Below are positions 1 through 10,914 of a stretch of 64,000 nt of DNA, piece after piece (positions within the stretch are counted from its first letter, which is position 1; each line of letters opens with the position of its first letter). Source of the DNA: Oryza sativa Japonica Group. Lineage: Eukaryota; Streptophyta; Magnoliopsida; Poales; Poaceae. The stretch lies in contig NC_089042.1 of assembly GCF_034140825.1 (NCBI RefSeq), positions 26,441,001-26,505,000 of the forward strand, written 5' to 3'. A model generated the notes under the pieces. That model was not told where the DNA came from and searched no databases. It worked only from the letters and a program-made list of their open reading frames with translations. The position numbers and the translations under genes were made by a program.

Positions 1-410
1 AACAATCAAATTGTCACAAAACATCATAATCTGTGAAAATTACTAGCAGATGGAGCCACATAGCCATCAATAAGTACATCTTGTCTTATTTAGTTATGGT
101 CAATATTACACGAGGCATCTGGACAACATCTTGTCATGCACAATAAAATCATCGACATACTCATAGCAAGAGAACATGAAAAATGGGCATACAGATTATT
201 CATTGACCAGCAATGCTTGTGTCATCTGAAAGCAACTCATTGTAGAAGAGATGCATTCTTAAAGCAAAGGAACAAATTAGGAAAAATAATATCTATTAGC
301 TTACTGCAAATAAGTAAAATGATTAAACTGGAATAGAATCATTAGAAGTTGCTGTATAGAAATGCTAACAGTTACAATTTTGTTAAAAAAAATGCAGTAG
401 TCAGTACCTG

Positions 411-3400
411 GGGTCCATGAACAGTCCCATATCAAGGATTTCCTTAAAGCTCACATGTCCCATCACCTTATCAGGCCCCAACAAAGATCTCATCAGATGA
501 ATGGTTAACACAAGTGGCAACTTGCTAATCCGTGTTTGAGTAGCACCTTTATTCCTATCTTTCTGCTCATTTTGGCATTCTTCGACTTGGTGTGCACTAT
601 GATGAAGCTTTTGCTTACCCCTTCCTTCATCTAGTGTGGTGGCATTTTGATCCTGACTGCTCAACAGGTTGTCCTGTCTCTCAGCTGGGACACAATGAGG
701 TACAGCGTCTTGAACACCTTCAGGGCATTCAGGTTTTTTGTTGGATTGCTCACTTTGGCATGTTATCTTCTCTGACTGTTCCCTCTGGTATCCACCAACT
801 GCTGTGTCCTCATTAGTACTTGACAGCATCTGTTCACTGTATGTACCTTCAGTGACATCTGACTTCCGAGCACCTTTGGAGCAGTTCTCACAGGTCCATT
901 CTATCATCTCTGCTTTAAAGTGCAGTTCCAAGCACTCGTAATCGATGGAAGAGAGTCGATATCCTGTGCCTTTCCACAAACAACGTCACTACTGCAAGTT
1001 TTCCCCTTGTCTTCTGTAGTAACTTCTGCTGAGAAAGTGTCTATCTTGTGTTCTGAACTAACTTCGAGAATAGCATTGCCATCTTTCCCCACATCATTGC
1101 ATGATTCTAACTGTGCATTCTCTTCCCTTAATTGAGAGACAGGTGGATGTGGCCCTATATATTCTGGAATGCGGGTATCTGTTGTTGTCGCATCCATTCC
1201 TGCAGTTTTGACATCAGCCAACACATTTTGAGGATCTTGTACATAGTCCTTGCTTTGTGAGATCTGTTCCACTTCAGTATAATCTGCAGAATCAAGAAAA
1301 TAGGTTTTTAGTTTTGTCCTCATCAGCCTTCATGAAAGGAGCAACCTCCATTCTCTACATGGTTTGAGAATCTTTGTCCTCTACATTTGATTATTTGAAG
1401 TTTCTTTTCTTCAAGATCTCTGCATGTACTTGTCAACCAACAACTTCGAGCAAAATTTATTATATGAAGAGTTGAAGCATTGAGCATTCAACACCCATAG
1501 CTATCTTCCCCGGGTGAATAATAAGTGTTACTGTTACACTGCAACAAAAAGCCATGCCATGTTAAATTTGCTGAAACATCCTGCTTGTCTAATGTAGACA
1601 TCCTGAAGGTTCTGGTATTTCTGCAGTCCATGTATAATCAAGTCCTTGAACAAGTTTCTTCATTTATCTAGTACAAGAGCACCATTTTGCAAAGTGACAT
1701 TTGTCTTCTCTAGAACAAAAGCTAGTAACAAATATTTGTGGTACTACCATAGTTTGGTGCTTTCAATCATGAAAAGTTTTATGTTCTGACTTCTGATACA
1801 CCATGCACGTTTGCAGGACTGTTTAATATTGCCTTCCATTCCTTTACTCAGTACATGAGCGGAGCGCATGAACTTACCAACTTCCAATGGCTCTGATGTT
1901 TTCACCATGACCATATCTTTCAATTCTGAAGCAGGATCAGAATCGGCATCTTCAACAATTCTATGAGTCTTTTCTGTGTTCCTCTTATGTATTGCTTCAA
2001 ACTGGTTGATACAAATCTTCGGTTGAGATCTGTGACCTTCAATCCATGGTGTTGATTCAACACTTTTGGCTGGAGGCTTCTTCGGTGGTACTGGTACTGA
2101 GAGATCATAGAATACAGCGTGGGAAACTGAACAAAACGAGCAACATTTGCACGATCTGGTAACAAATAGCTGACCACCGAAAATGGAATTAAAAACCGTA
2201 GGAGGCACTGCACCAGCAGAACTGTCTTGCATGTTAGGAGGCGTCCTCATCCTCTCCTCCTCATCCAAATTTTTACGTAAACAGCAAAGCAATTCATGGT
2301 TATCATGCATAAAACCTCCTACGAACTGTGGGTCCAAATTGCATACACAATCCAAGAGCAATGACGTCTCCAGCAGGCCTGTTGCATTATTCACACTGTA
2401 TGTTTGCTCAAAGAGGTCATGCAATGCAGTACCAAGGGTCCCTGATGGAGCGTCCGGTCCTAACATCCTTGCCCGCAGTTTTCCAAGCACAAGGAGGCAC
2501 TGCATCAATGAATTCAAGTAGCAAGTGTTTCCAAGATTCGGTATCCCTTTGATAGCATGGGCATGCCCAATAACTGACTCAGATGCATAACCACCTGCCG
2601 CTTTGTCAACTGGCATCCTCTTATCCCCCTCACCAATGAGGACAAAGGTTTCACTACACAGGAAGCAGCACGCCACATACGGGTTATGGTACACCAGACC
2701 AACCAAATGCTTGGTGCTCTCAGCATGTAAACTGGAGTGTACAGTGCAGAAAGGCTTTTCACATCCCAAGCACACAAAGATCATAAGCACACTGATGTTG
2801 TCACAATCACTACACATTCTGGTGATATCGCAGAACATGATCCGTCTTTGGACCAAATCAACCTCATCCTTGTTATACATGTCATGCCTGCACCGTGGAG
2901 TACCGACATCACTGAGTAAAGCCACCATGAGGGCGCTTTCATAATCAGACACCATAGATGCATGAACACCTGCCTCATTGTTGACCGTCGTCATTCCCTT
3001 CTCATCCTTCTTATGGGTACCGATGGAGAAGCCATTCTCACCGACCGCCATTCCCTCCCCGAGACTGTCGGTTCTGATGAAATAGCACTCTTCACACGCG
3101 AAGCAATGCGCCACATTGGGCCTCTTGTACACCAGAGCAATCCAATGGTCGTTCATAAAGACGTGCGGCTTCCCGTGTGCCGTGCAGAAACTCAACTGGC
3201 AATCCAAACACACCGAGATTTCCCTCCCCTCAGTATCATCACACTTGTTAACACAACACACCGGGGTGTCAACGCGGGTCTTGATCAGTGTTATGGCCAC
3301 ATCAATGTCAGCCTGCTCACACAAGACATGGCGGCACCGTCGAGTACGGCGGTCGCCGCCGGATAGTAATGCCGCCGCTTTCCCCCACCAACACCAATCG

Positions 3401-3441
3401 CTCACATCCCGCGTCGCATTCTTCTTCTTCTTCTCGCCCAT
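411..3441 (-). CDS. Ubiquitin-specific protease (UBP1/UBP2-like), 5' part, frameshifted
   Basis: This is a deubiquitinase-type gene, a papain-fold cysteine protease that removes ubiquitin from proteins. Exon A runs 3441-1878 and exon B 1283-411; the strong donor G|GTAAGT and an acceptor after TTCTGCAG join in phase. Numbering from the ATG at 3441 (an in-frame ATG lies upstream at 3495), two tandem ZnF-UBP-like zinc fingers lie at about residues 36-122 and 184-272. The USP Cys box GNTCYLNSLMQCL follows, with the catalytic Cys near 307. Exon B holds the conserved ECLELHFKAEMIEWTCENC block and PLVLTIHLMR. It ends in donor CCCAG|GTACTG, so the His box should lie beyond the left edge. Within exon B, around 940-980, the frame must shift by one base to reach the conserved block, and I see no credible intron there. 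The copy may be a pseudogene, or the sequence may contain an error. Family assignment is firm; function of this copy is not. Confidence 0.8.
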
Positions 3442-3741
3442 CACGCCTGAAATTGCAGGAACCCAAAAAATCTCGCGTAAATCCATAAACCCCAAATAAC
3501 TGATGAACGTGATGAACCAAGAACTGATGAAGAAAGCGAAAGACGTGTTGGCACCGCAGAATACTACCGTTGCTGGTTAACGGCGCCGCCGCCGCCGCCG
3601 CCGCAGCTGGCCGATCCAGGCGAGGGGATTTCCGCGGGGTCTCGGCAGTATCCCCCACCCTCGCCCTCTTCTCCTCGTTCATCACACCTGGAATTGCAAC
3701 AACCACAAGAGAAAAAAAACTCGCGTAAATCCATAAATCCA
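3421..3741 (-). repeat. Duplicated 5' end of the USP gene
   Basis: About 75 bp around the USP start region (roughly 3421-3495) recurs about 245 bp upstream (roughly 3663-3741). Both copies encode the phrase GFMDLRE on the minus strand and share the flank CTCGCGTAAATCCATAAA. The upstream copy sits in an open frame with an alanine run followed by LRCQHV, resembling the RCRHV that opens the first zinc finger. It may be an alternative or ancestral first exon. The minus-strand segment at about 4100-4200 looks like a CT-rich 5' UTR exon ending in donor CCG|GTAGGTTC; that is an inference. Confidence 0.55.
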
Positions 3742-4286
3742 AAGAACCAGTACGGACTAGGGGATGAAATCGTACAAAGTGAATCGAGAGAGGAAAAGAG
3801 GAGGAGAACAAGAAAGAAAAAATCGCCAAGAGAAATCAACATTTGGGCCAACTCGAACCCGTCAATAATCGCAAGAGGAACCCTACGGACTAGGAATGGA
3901 TCAAGAAAGCGAACGAAGAGGAGAGAACCATATGGAGAGGCTCCAACAAGAAAAAAAAAAAAGGTCGGCGAGGACCAAGAACTGCGCCGCCGCGGATTCA
4001 GGAACCAAGAAACCCACCAAGCGCGCGATCAACCAACCCCCGCGTCGGCGACGAACAGCGGGACGAGGGAAGCAAAATGTGGGAGGAGAACGAACCTACC
4101 GGAGTACGCGAGGAGCGCCTCGGATCGACCCACCCCGCGCTCGAGCTGTATGCTGGAGAATCCGCGACGAGCTCGAAAGTTTGAGGAGAGCGAGAGCGGA
4201 AGGAAGGTGATGGTGCTTTGCCGTCTTGGGCTTGGTCGATTTGTGCTAATTAACCAAGGCCCAACCTGATAATGTCGAACCTGATG

Positions 4287-5799
4287 GGAATAAGTTCACT
4301 TTGGGTACCTTTATTTGCCGGCCAGTCCGATTTTCGTCCTTGATCGCAAAACGGGTACGACAGGTCGTCCAACTTATGAAACCGTTTAAATAAGGTCCCT
4401 CGGGATCCCGGTTTTGGCTGAGGTAGCGCATATGTGGCTAATTTGACTCGATCTTTATCTGCCGTGGCATTGACTTAGCGATTACGTGGCAATTCAATAA
4501 AAAAATAATAAATCCTATGGGACCCACATGTCAGTTTCACACACACAATAATAGATAATTGGTGGGGCCCACGTGGACCCACCTGTCATCTTCACTACCC
4601 CTTATCTCTATCCCCTCTCTATCCTCTCTCTCCTTCTCTCTATCCCCCACTGCTCCCCATCGCCATTGTTGCTCTCCTCTCCGTCTTCCTCCGTGGCGGG
4701 CGGCGGCCGGCGGAGCGGGCGACGAGCGGGGCGGAGCGGCCCTCCACCACCGCCACGACCTCACCGCCTGCCTGCTCCCCCTTCGCGCAGCTCCGCGGCC
4801 ATTCAGTGAGCTGCTCCGATGACGCTGGAGTCCGCGCCGGTGCGAAGAGCCCGGCAGCCGGCGTGCGGAGGCGAGGTGCGCTCCTCCGCCGAGGCCGCTG
4901 GTGGTAGGCCGAGGTGGCCCGGCTGTCACCGTGCTCGTGAACGATGGTTAAGGAAAAAAGTGAAAAGGATGTGTTTATTTAGCCGGTAATTAATTAACAG
5001 AGCTAACCAAAATCACACCAGGTTGCTTCTGGTGTCCGCCGAGATTTCATGCAGCATTTCGCTGACGAGAATTCAGCCATGGCGGCGCCGCCGCTGACGG
5101 CCCGCGGCGAGCCGGTTGTTGATGGGCGATGCCGCTTCTGCCATGGAGATCCGCCCGCCGCTGCCTCCCGCCGGCGAGTGGCGACATCTCCGGCGCCACC
5201 GCGTGGCGCCGAACTGCTGCTGCATCCCTCCGCCCACGTGCACGGCCCTGAACTCCTCGAGCCCCCGCGCGGGCTCTGCGCCGGCGCCGCGGACGAAGAC
5301 GAGGAGTAGCTTCTCGGGGCGGGCGGCGCCCCCCACGCGGAGCCCCTCCCCCCAACGCTCTCGCCGCCGACACCCAGCCTTCTCCCGTTTCGTCGTTGTC
5401 GCGTCGTCGGCCACCACCACCGGACCTCCTCGTGACGCCGTGAAGAGGGAGGGAGGAGAGGAAGAAGAGAAGGGTGATAATGACATGTGGGATCCACATG
5501 GGGCCCATCATTTTATTAATTTGTGCGTTAAAGTGACATGTGGGTCCCACATGGATTAATATTTTTCTAGATCGAATTGCCATGTCAGCGCCATGTCAAT
5601 ACCACGTCAGATGAAGACTGAGTCAAATTAGCCACATAGGCGCCACGTCGGCCAAAACCGCCCTTCATACTGCCGAGGGATCTCGCTTGTCCGGTTTTCG
5701 TAAGTTGGGGGTTGGGGGACGGGTCATACCCGGTTTGCGGTTCAGGGACGTAAATCGGACTAAGCAACAAAATAGAGGGACGTAAAGTGAACTTATTCT
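4287..5799. mobile_element. Non-autonomous Mutator-like element (MULE)
   Basis: The termini are inverted copies of about 230 bp beginning GGAATAAGTTCACTTT on the left and mirrored on the right. Each contains the same inner phrases (GTCCGATTT, TATGTGGCTAATTTGACTC). The flanks repeat AACCTGAT at 4279-4286 and 5800-5807, fitting the 8-9 bp duplication of Mutator elements. The interior is GC-rich and CT-rich with only low-complexity open frames and no transposase. A captured gene fragment (Pack-MULE) is possible around 5000-5450, but I do not recognise a parent gene. Confidence 0.82.
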
Positions 5800-5933
5800 A
5801 ACCTGATAATGTCGGTATCAGGCCTGATGGGCCCATTTTCTGGATGGGCTTCATTTGATCTGTCGAGAGGCGGCGTCCTGATCGAGAGCCTGATATTCAA
5901 GGAAACGACCAATCGGTTCATTCCAAATTACTA

Positions 5934-6566
5934 TTCCCTCCATTCGAAAACGATTTTGCTATATATTTAACGACAAATTTTCTCCTAAAAATTTGACAAA
6001 TATAATTACACTACAATCGTAGTGTAATTACACTGTAAATAAAGTGTAACTTGTATGTAACTTTCAAAAATCTCTCTGTAATATGTTATTTCGGTAAAAT
6101 GGAGGTTGTGAGAACAAATCCTTATACATATGTGTGTGCTGTGATTTTTTTCTTCCTCACCTAAACAAATCTTGTAATAGATTTAACGATTCAAAATTAC
6201 GTGAAACTTATATACAAGTTATGCTGTAGTTACATACAAGTTACAATGTAATTACACTACAATTATACTATAATTACATCTGTTATTTTTTTAGGAGAAA
6301 ATTTGTCGACAAATGTATAGGTGGTCCCTTCCAAAATATAAGCCACAACCACTCTTAACCCAAAGACCAAGAAATAGTTATTATTATCTTGTAGTTTGGA
6401 TCATCCTAATAAATATAATGCATGCATCCAATAAAGTTAAAGAATGTGACAGTGAAGGATTTTAAAAAAAGTAGTAATTTAATAAAAAATATGTTATAGT
6501 TTAAAACCTTATATTATAGAACATCTAAGAAAAGTGGCTGTCTCTTATATTATGGAATGGAGGGAG
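5934..6566. repeat. MITE cluster: hairpin element beside or inside Stowaway
   Basis: Stowaway-type ends (CCCTCC near 5936 and GGAGGGAG|TA near 6566) bracket a long inverted repeat. Its arms start near 5956 (ACGACAAATTTTCTCC) and end near 6325 (GGAGAAAATTTGTCGAC). The arms are rich in TGTAATTACACTAC and its complement. The right part (about 6326-6566) has its own inverted ends, CCTTCCAAAATATAAG against CTTATATTATGGAATGG, so at least two MITEs are stacked here. It lies about 200 bp upstream of the gene at 6771. Confidence 0.6.
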
Positions 6567-6770
6567 TAGCTACGAGCAAGTTTAAATCGTTGATACATTT
6601 GGTCAAAATATCTCATATTTCTCATCTGCATTCAGGTGTGGTCACTTCCTAATTTTGACACGCCACCTCGTCAACCACACGATAAATTAGAGGCTTCGAG
6701 GAGAGAGAGGAGGAAGAAGAAGAGCAAAACTGAAGCATTTTCTACAAGAAATTAAAAGTACATAATAAAT

Positions 6771-7436
6771 ATGGAGGAGAAGAAGAAGGACCTGCTCCGG
6801 CGGCTGACCATCATCTCGATCCCGTTCGTGTTCATCGCCATCCCGTCGATCGTGATCATCGTCGGGATGCTGTCGCCGCACGCGGCGGAGCCCCGCGACC
6901 AGTCGTCGCCGGCGGCGCCGGGGCGGAACCACTCGGTGTCCATGCTGAGCACCATGACCGGCGGCCAGATGATCCTCAGCTGCCGCACCGCCTTCTCCGG
7001 CAACTGGGAGTACTTCCACTACTTCATCCTCGACCCCTACAAGCCCCAGCGCGCCTTCTTCCAGCCACCGCCGCCGCCGCCGAACTCCGCCGCCGCCGTG
7101 CCGTACGCCATCCTCTGCAAGTGGGGGTACATGGGCAACTTCCTCCAGGACGTCGTCGTCTTCAACAGCAGCGCCGCCTACGCGCTGCGGTGCCGCGTCG
7201 AGGAAGGCGGGTGCCACTACCTGTTCGAGGACGGGAAGATGTTCCTCGTCACCGGGCGGCGCGCCACCAGGGCGGCGCCGGCGCGGCGGAGGGAGAAGAG
7301 GCTCGTCGGCGACGTGGTGCTCAGGGAGTGCGCCCACGTGCTCGGCGTGTTCCCCACCGTGTGCAGGTACAAGCCCCATGAACACAACTACGTCGGCAAG
7401 ATCATCGGACGCTGGCGATGGTGGTTCAACTACTAA
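6771..7436 (+). CDS. Single-pass membrane protein with S1-like cysteine pattern
   Basis: This is an intronless gene for 221 residues. A basic N terminus (MEEKKKDLLRR) is followed by one hydrophobic segment at about residues 12-33, which predicts a membrane anchor or uncleaved signal. The outer part has four well-placed cysteines: C71 (ILSCRT), C116 (ILCKWGY), C141 (LRCRV) and C148 (GGCHYLFEDGKMFL). The order and spacing recall the plant self-incompatibility protein S1 family, in which a hydrophobic strand, a C-x-W segment and a C..C..DG segment form a small beta-sandwich. The similarity is motif-level only, and family members are normally secreted rather than anchored. A proline run lies at about 99-104 and the C terminus is basic. 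The codons are extremely GC-rich, as in many grass single-exon genes. The open frame is solid; the family call is tentative. Confidence 0.72.
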   Translation: MEEKKKDLLRRLTIISIPFVFIAIPSIVIIVGMLSPHAAEPRDQSSPAAPGRNHSVSMLSTMTGGQMILSCRTAFSGNWEYFHYFILDPYKPQRAFFQPPPPPPNSAAAVPYAILCKWGYMGNFLQDVVVFNSSAAYALRCRVEEGGCHYLFEDGKMFLVTGRRATRAAPARRREKRLVGDVVLRECAHVLGVFPTVCRYKPHEHNYVGKIIGRWRWWFNY

Positions 7437-7748
7437 TTAACTGTTATTATGATGATGATTATTGATAGCATTGTTAATTAGATGATTAATTACTACTAGA
7501 TTAACTAGCTATTGTTTTACTAGCCTATTATAGCCGGTTAATTTAACTGTTGATTTTCTGGCATTTGGCGATGTGATCTCTTCAAACAAAATGTGTGTAT
7601 ATACATATGGGCTAGCTGGATTAACAATGAGTTAGCTGGATTCGACATGGGCCAGATTCCGGCCCAACTAGAACGCAGGCTCAATTACATATGTGCCCTG
7701 CACGTCAGCCCATGACAACTTATCCATCACCTGCAAACATCACTATTA
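7437..7748. other. 3' flank of the 6771 gene, no gene seen
   Basis: AT-rich sequence with no sustained open frame. It presumably holds the 3' UTR of the upstream gene. Confidence 0.5.
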
Positions 7749-8790
7749 GGAATAAGTTCATCTGAGGTCCCTTAACTTGTCAACAAATCCGATTTTCGTC
7801 CTTCAACCGGAAAACCAGATGCAATAGGTAGGTCCCTCAACTATCAAAACTGATGCAATATAGATTTCATGGCGGTTTGGACGGAGGTTTTAGCTGACGT
7901 GGCGCCTATGTGGCTAATTTGATTCGGTCTTCATCTGACGTAACGTCTGAAGCAAAATTTAACAATTTTTTTTTAAAAATAAAATACATGTCAGTAAAAT
8001 AATAAAATTAAAAATAGTGGGACCCACATGTCAGTGGACCCACTTCCTCCACCTCATCCCATCTTTTCTCTATCTCCTCCCCTTCTCCTTCTCCCTTCTC
8101 CACGACTTCACCGACGGTCGGTCATGGGCGACAGAGAAAAAGGTGGCTAGCGGGAGCACCACGCCAACCGAGAAGGAAAGGTCGCTAGCATCTGGCGGTC
8201 AGCCGCGGGCGGAAGAGAGAAGGGTGGCCGGCAGGAACATCGCGCTGGCGGAGAGGAAGAGGTCGCCGGTGAGACCCATCGCGCGGAGGTCGGTGTCGGT
8301 GTCGGCCATGGAGCGCGCGAGCTCGGCGGCGGAGATGAAGCCATTGTCGTCGCGGTCAAAGGGCCTGAATGCCTCAACGAGCTCCACCTCTCTTCATCTC
8401 TCTCCCCTCTCCTCACTCCAGGCGCAACGAGGAGGCAGCGGCGCGCGGCGGCTGGCAGGAATGGAGCTGCACAACCTCGGCCCCACCACCGCCAACTCCT
8501 CTCCTTCTTGGCGATTTGGGAGAGGAGGGAGTGGCCCGCTTGGTCCTCCGCGACGCGTGTCGCCGTTGCCTCTTCTCCTTTTCCGCGGTGTCCTCTGTCA
8601 CTGCACCCAGAGCCCACGGAAGCGGCGGTGGCGCAGGGATGGGGACGAGGGGGATGACGAGAAGGAGAGGATCCAGCCAGCCATCACCACCGTCCGCGGC
8701 GCAGCAGGAGGAGTCGGCGCCGGCGGGCCGAGGTCGTGCAGATCCTCTCCCACAACAGCCAACCGCTGCCCAAACTGAAGATCAAAGAGC
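7749..8790. mobile_element. One-ended Pack-MULE with a captured EF-hand fragment
   Basis: The left end GGAATAAGTTCATCTGAGG and the following 230 bp match the terminal repeat of the MULE at 4287 (TCCGATTTTCGTCC, GACGTGGCGCCTATGTGG). No matching right terminal repeat is visible downstream to about 9200, so the element is truncated. Its interior is GC-rich and contains a gene fragment encoding an EF-hand on the minus strand. The right border is uncertain. Confidence 0.62.
8199..8387 (-). pseudogene. Captured EF-hand (calmodulin-like) gene fragment
   Basis: A minus-strand open frame reads ELVEAFRPFDRDDNGFISAA. The twelve-residue loop DRDDNGFISAAE is a complete EF-hand calcium loop: Asp1, Asp3, Asn5, Gly6, Ile8 and Glu12 are all present. 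The helix before it is typical of calmodulin-like proteins. The similarity stops shortly after LARSMA, and the rest of the frame is not EF-hand sequence. A single isolated hand inside a MULE-type element points to a transduplicated fragment rather than a working gene. Confidence 0.65.
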
Positions 8791-8884
8791 ATTCCTGTTG
8801 CTTTGCATAACAAAAAGTAACAAAAGATGTGTGTGATGTATGTTACAGAACATGCCACAAAGCTTCCCGTTATATTGTGCTGAA

Positions 8885-8970
8885 GAGATGCACTTGATAG
8901 TGAAGTGGTAAGGGCTGTGTAGTTTCACCCGAGATTCCGTGTTCAATTTTCAACACACTCACATTTTTTT
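8885..8970 (+). repeat. Possible tRNA-derived SINE-like fragment
   Basis: The stretch GTGAAGTGGTAAGG followed about 25 bp later by GATTCCGTGTTCAATTTT resembles degenerate A and B boxes of a tRNA-derived sequence. No target duplication or tail was established. Confidence 0.25.
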
Positions 8971-9820
8971 CTTAAAAAATGTTTAGAGGGGGCCTCTCTT
9001 CCTCCAAATCTCTTTTTTTTTTTCAATTCTGTGCTGAATAAAAATGGTGGGGAATTGGGGATTTTAAATTGGTAAAATACTTTGATAAGCATTAATGTTT
9101 GACAAGGTGGGGACAATCCGCCACGATCAAGAAGAGATGGCAGAGGTGAGCACAGATTATAAATCAAACAGACCTGATAGCTACACTAACTTTGCAAGCT
9201 AAACCGAAATTATGTCTGATTGTCTCAAGCACAACTGCCTGACTGACTCGTTTTTCATTTCAAGTGTTGATCCAACTTGCATTGGCATTTGGAGTAACAG
9301 ATGGTAGCAGAGTGCCATTCTCATATGACCATGTCAAAAAGTTTTGTCCATTGTAATCCTTATCATGAAACTCTGAATAATGTAGGAGAAAACATGTCAA
9401 TAGAGACCAGCTTAGTTTTTGCAAGAGGTTCCAAATTGTACATCTTTTTCAGGCGAGGAGCTTTCAAGGGATTCCAAATTTCTCCTGAAAATGCAATCAA
9501 CAAAACTACTCCTGAAAATGCCTCTGGGAGAGCACAGAGCAGTAAAAACTACTCCAGTCGAAACAAACTCTGTTCTCTGACTTCAGTCTAGGGTAGTTTA
9601 AAATTCCCTGAACAAGATGATGGATCAATGCTGAACGATAATACAATTAGCACGATTAGAATCAAACCATAGCAGGAATATAAAATTAAGTCAAACCACA
9701 GAGTCGCACAGCGTTATTACTACTACTAGTACTATTATTATTATGCTGATAAATAGAGGGGAAAAATATAATTTCCCCTACAACTAAGATGGATCCATGC
9801 CAAATACTAACGACGATTAT
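8971..9820. other. Intergenic, no gene seen
   Basis: Short scattered open frames only, including one of 96 codons at 9301 with no recognisable domain. The part next to 9820 is probably 3' UTR of the minus-strand gene that ends there. Confidence 0.5.
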
Positions 9821-10402
9821 TCAGTTTATCTTCCTAATACTTCCTCCTCCTGACTGATTCTTCTTCACGACAATCCCGTTGCGGAATCTTCTCCGGCCAG
9901 GGTGAGCAACTCGTGCAGGAACTTCATCGTCTTCATCGACATCGACATCTCCATCGTCAACAACAACCTCGTACTCGGCATAGCCTTTGGCGTAGTACTG
10001 CTTGAGGACGTCCTGCGGTTTATCGGGGATTTTGTAGATGTTCTCCCGTTCATTGCGGAGGACTTCCTGTAGCTTCTTCCGTCTAACAATCTGCTCCTCC
10101 TCAGTACGTTCCATAGCGTACAACTTGTCTACTTGCTCCTGCCCCATTCGGGCCAGGCACTCCTTGCTCAACAACTCAGTCAGCTTAATGACTTTGATGT
10201 CCCACAACTCCTCTGGGTTAGCAATGCAGTATTCGATCTGCTCTTGAGTATAGCGAACCATCTTTTTTTTCTTCTTCTTTTCTATGATTGGCGCCTTACT
10301 TTCATCTGATACAACCGTAGCCTGTTTAGCCTTATCCTGGTTAGAGTCATCAATCGCCAGAAGATCATCTTTCCCTGCACTTGTTTCCTCAGATGGATCC
10401 AT
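9821..10402 (-). CDS. Conserved-looking charged protein of unknown function
   Basis: An open frame of 193 residues starts MDPSEETSAGKDD. I chose the ATG at 10402 because an acceptor-like AACAG|GAATTC lies just upstream of it, and the longer frame from 10438 would cross that acceptor. The protein has an acidic N terminus and a lysine run before residue 60 (EKKKKKKMVRYTQEQIEYC). A helical, charged middle follows (LSKECLARMGQEQVDKLYAM; EEEQIVRRKKLQEVL). An acidic Asp/Val stretch (VVVDDGDVDVDEDDE) precedes a basic Gly/Ser tail. There is no membrane segment or signal. It could be nuclear, given the charge pattern, but no domain is recognised. Its upstream region is duplicated at 12.05 kb. Confidence 0.62.
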   Translation of the reverse strand: MDPSEETSAGKDDLLAIDDSNQDKAKQATVVSDESKAPIIEKKKKKKMVRYTQEQIEYCIANPEELWDIKVIKLTELLSKECLARMGQEQVDKLYAMERTEEEQIVRRKKLQEVLRNERENIYKIPDKPQDVLKQYYAKGYAEYEVVVDDGDVDVDEDDEVPARVAHPGRRRFRNGIVVKKNQSGGGSIRKIN

Positions 10403-10760
10403 CGCCAGCGCCAGAATTCCTGTTATTTGTTTAAACATTATTTTCTTCCATGCTTAATGAAAAAGAATTCAGAAACGAGAAAGGAGATGATTTTTTTTAA
10501 TCAACTGTCAACTACGGAAGATCATCTCAACACATCGATCTACTCTACGTTCGCACAGAAATTCTACAAATCCAGAACGAGATTAGACAATGAAAAGGAG
10601 CGACACCTAAGCCCCTCTTAAACCTCCAAAAGCCAACAGACGAGAGCAGAAGGCGCGCACCTGATGAAGGAGACGCCCCCCCCCCCCCCCTCTCGTCTGG
10701 ATCGTGAATTTGTGATAATAAATAGTGTAGTATCCGACTCCAAGCCGAACAGGTTGCTGT
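10393..10760 (-). repeat. 5' flank/leader of the 9821 gene, duplication copy 1
   Basis: About 370 bp from the start codon region outwards is repeated at 12052-12440 in the same orientation at roughly 90 percent identity by eye. Shared blocks include ATCGCCAGCGCC, ACGGAAGATCATCTCAACAC and TCGTGAATTTGTGAT. The segment behind the acceptor-like CAG|GAATTC differs between copies, as expected for an intron. A run of 15 C lies at 10676-10690. Confidence 0.75.
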
Positions 10761-10914
10761 GGGCGCAGGCCTCAGGTGCGGCTTCGACAACGACTGGAAT
10801 AGTCGAATCCCATCAGCAAGATTCCACGCCGGACAAAGGCAAACTGAAGCTTTTGTATTATTCAATTATTAATAGGAAAGATTAGCACATCTCTATCTCT
10901 ATCTCTTATATATA

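Noticed and set aside
8017-8778. A 253-codon plus-strand frame.
   Set aside because: Ser/Pro/Arg low-complexity text inside the Pack-MULE; the recognisable coding signal there (EF-hand) is on the other strand.
10676-10690. A run of 15 C considered as a functional G-quadruplex-type element.
   Set aside because: Single homopolymer run in a duplicated flank; the other copy lacks it, so it is more likely slippage.
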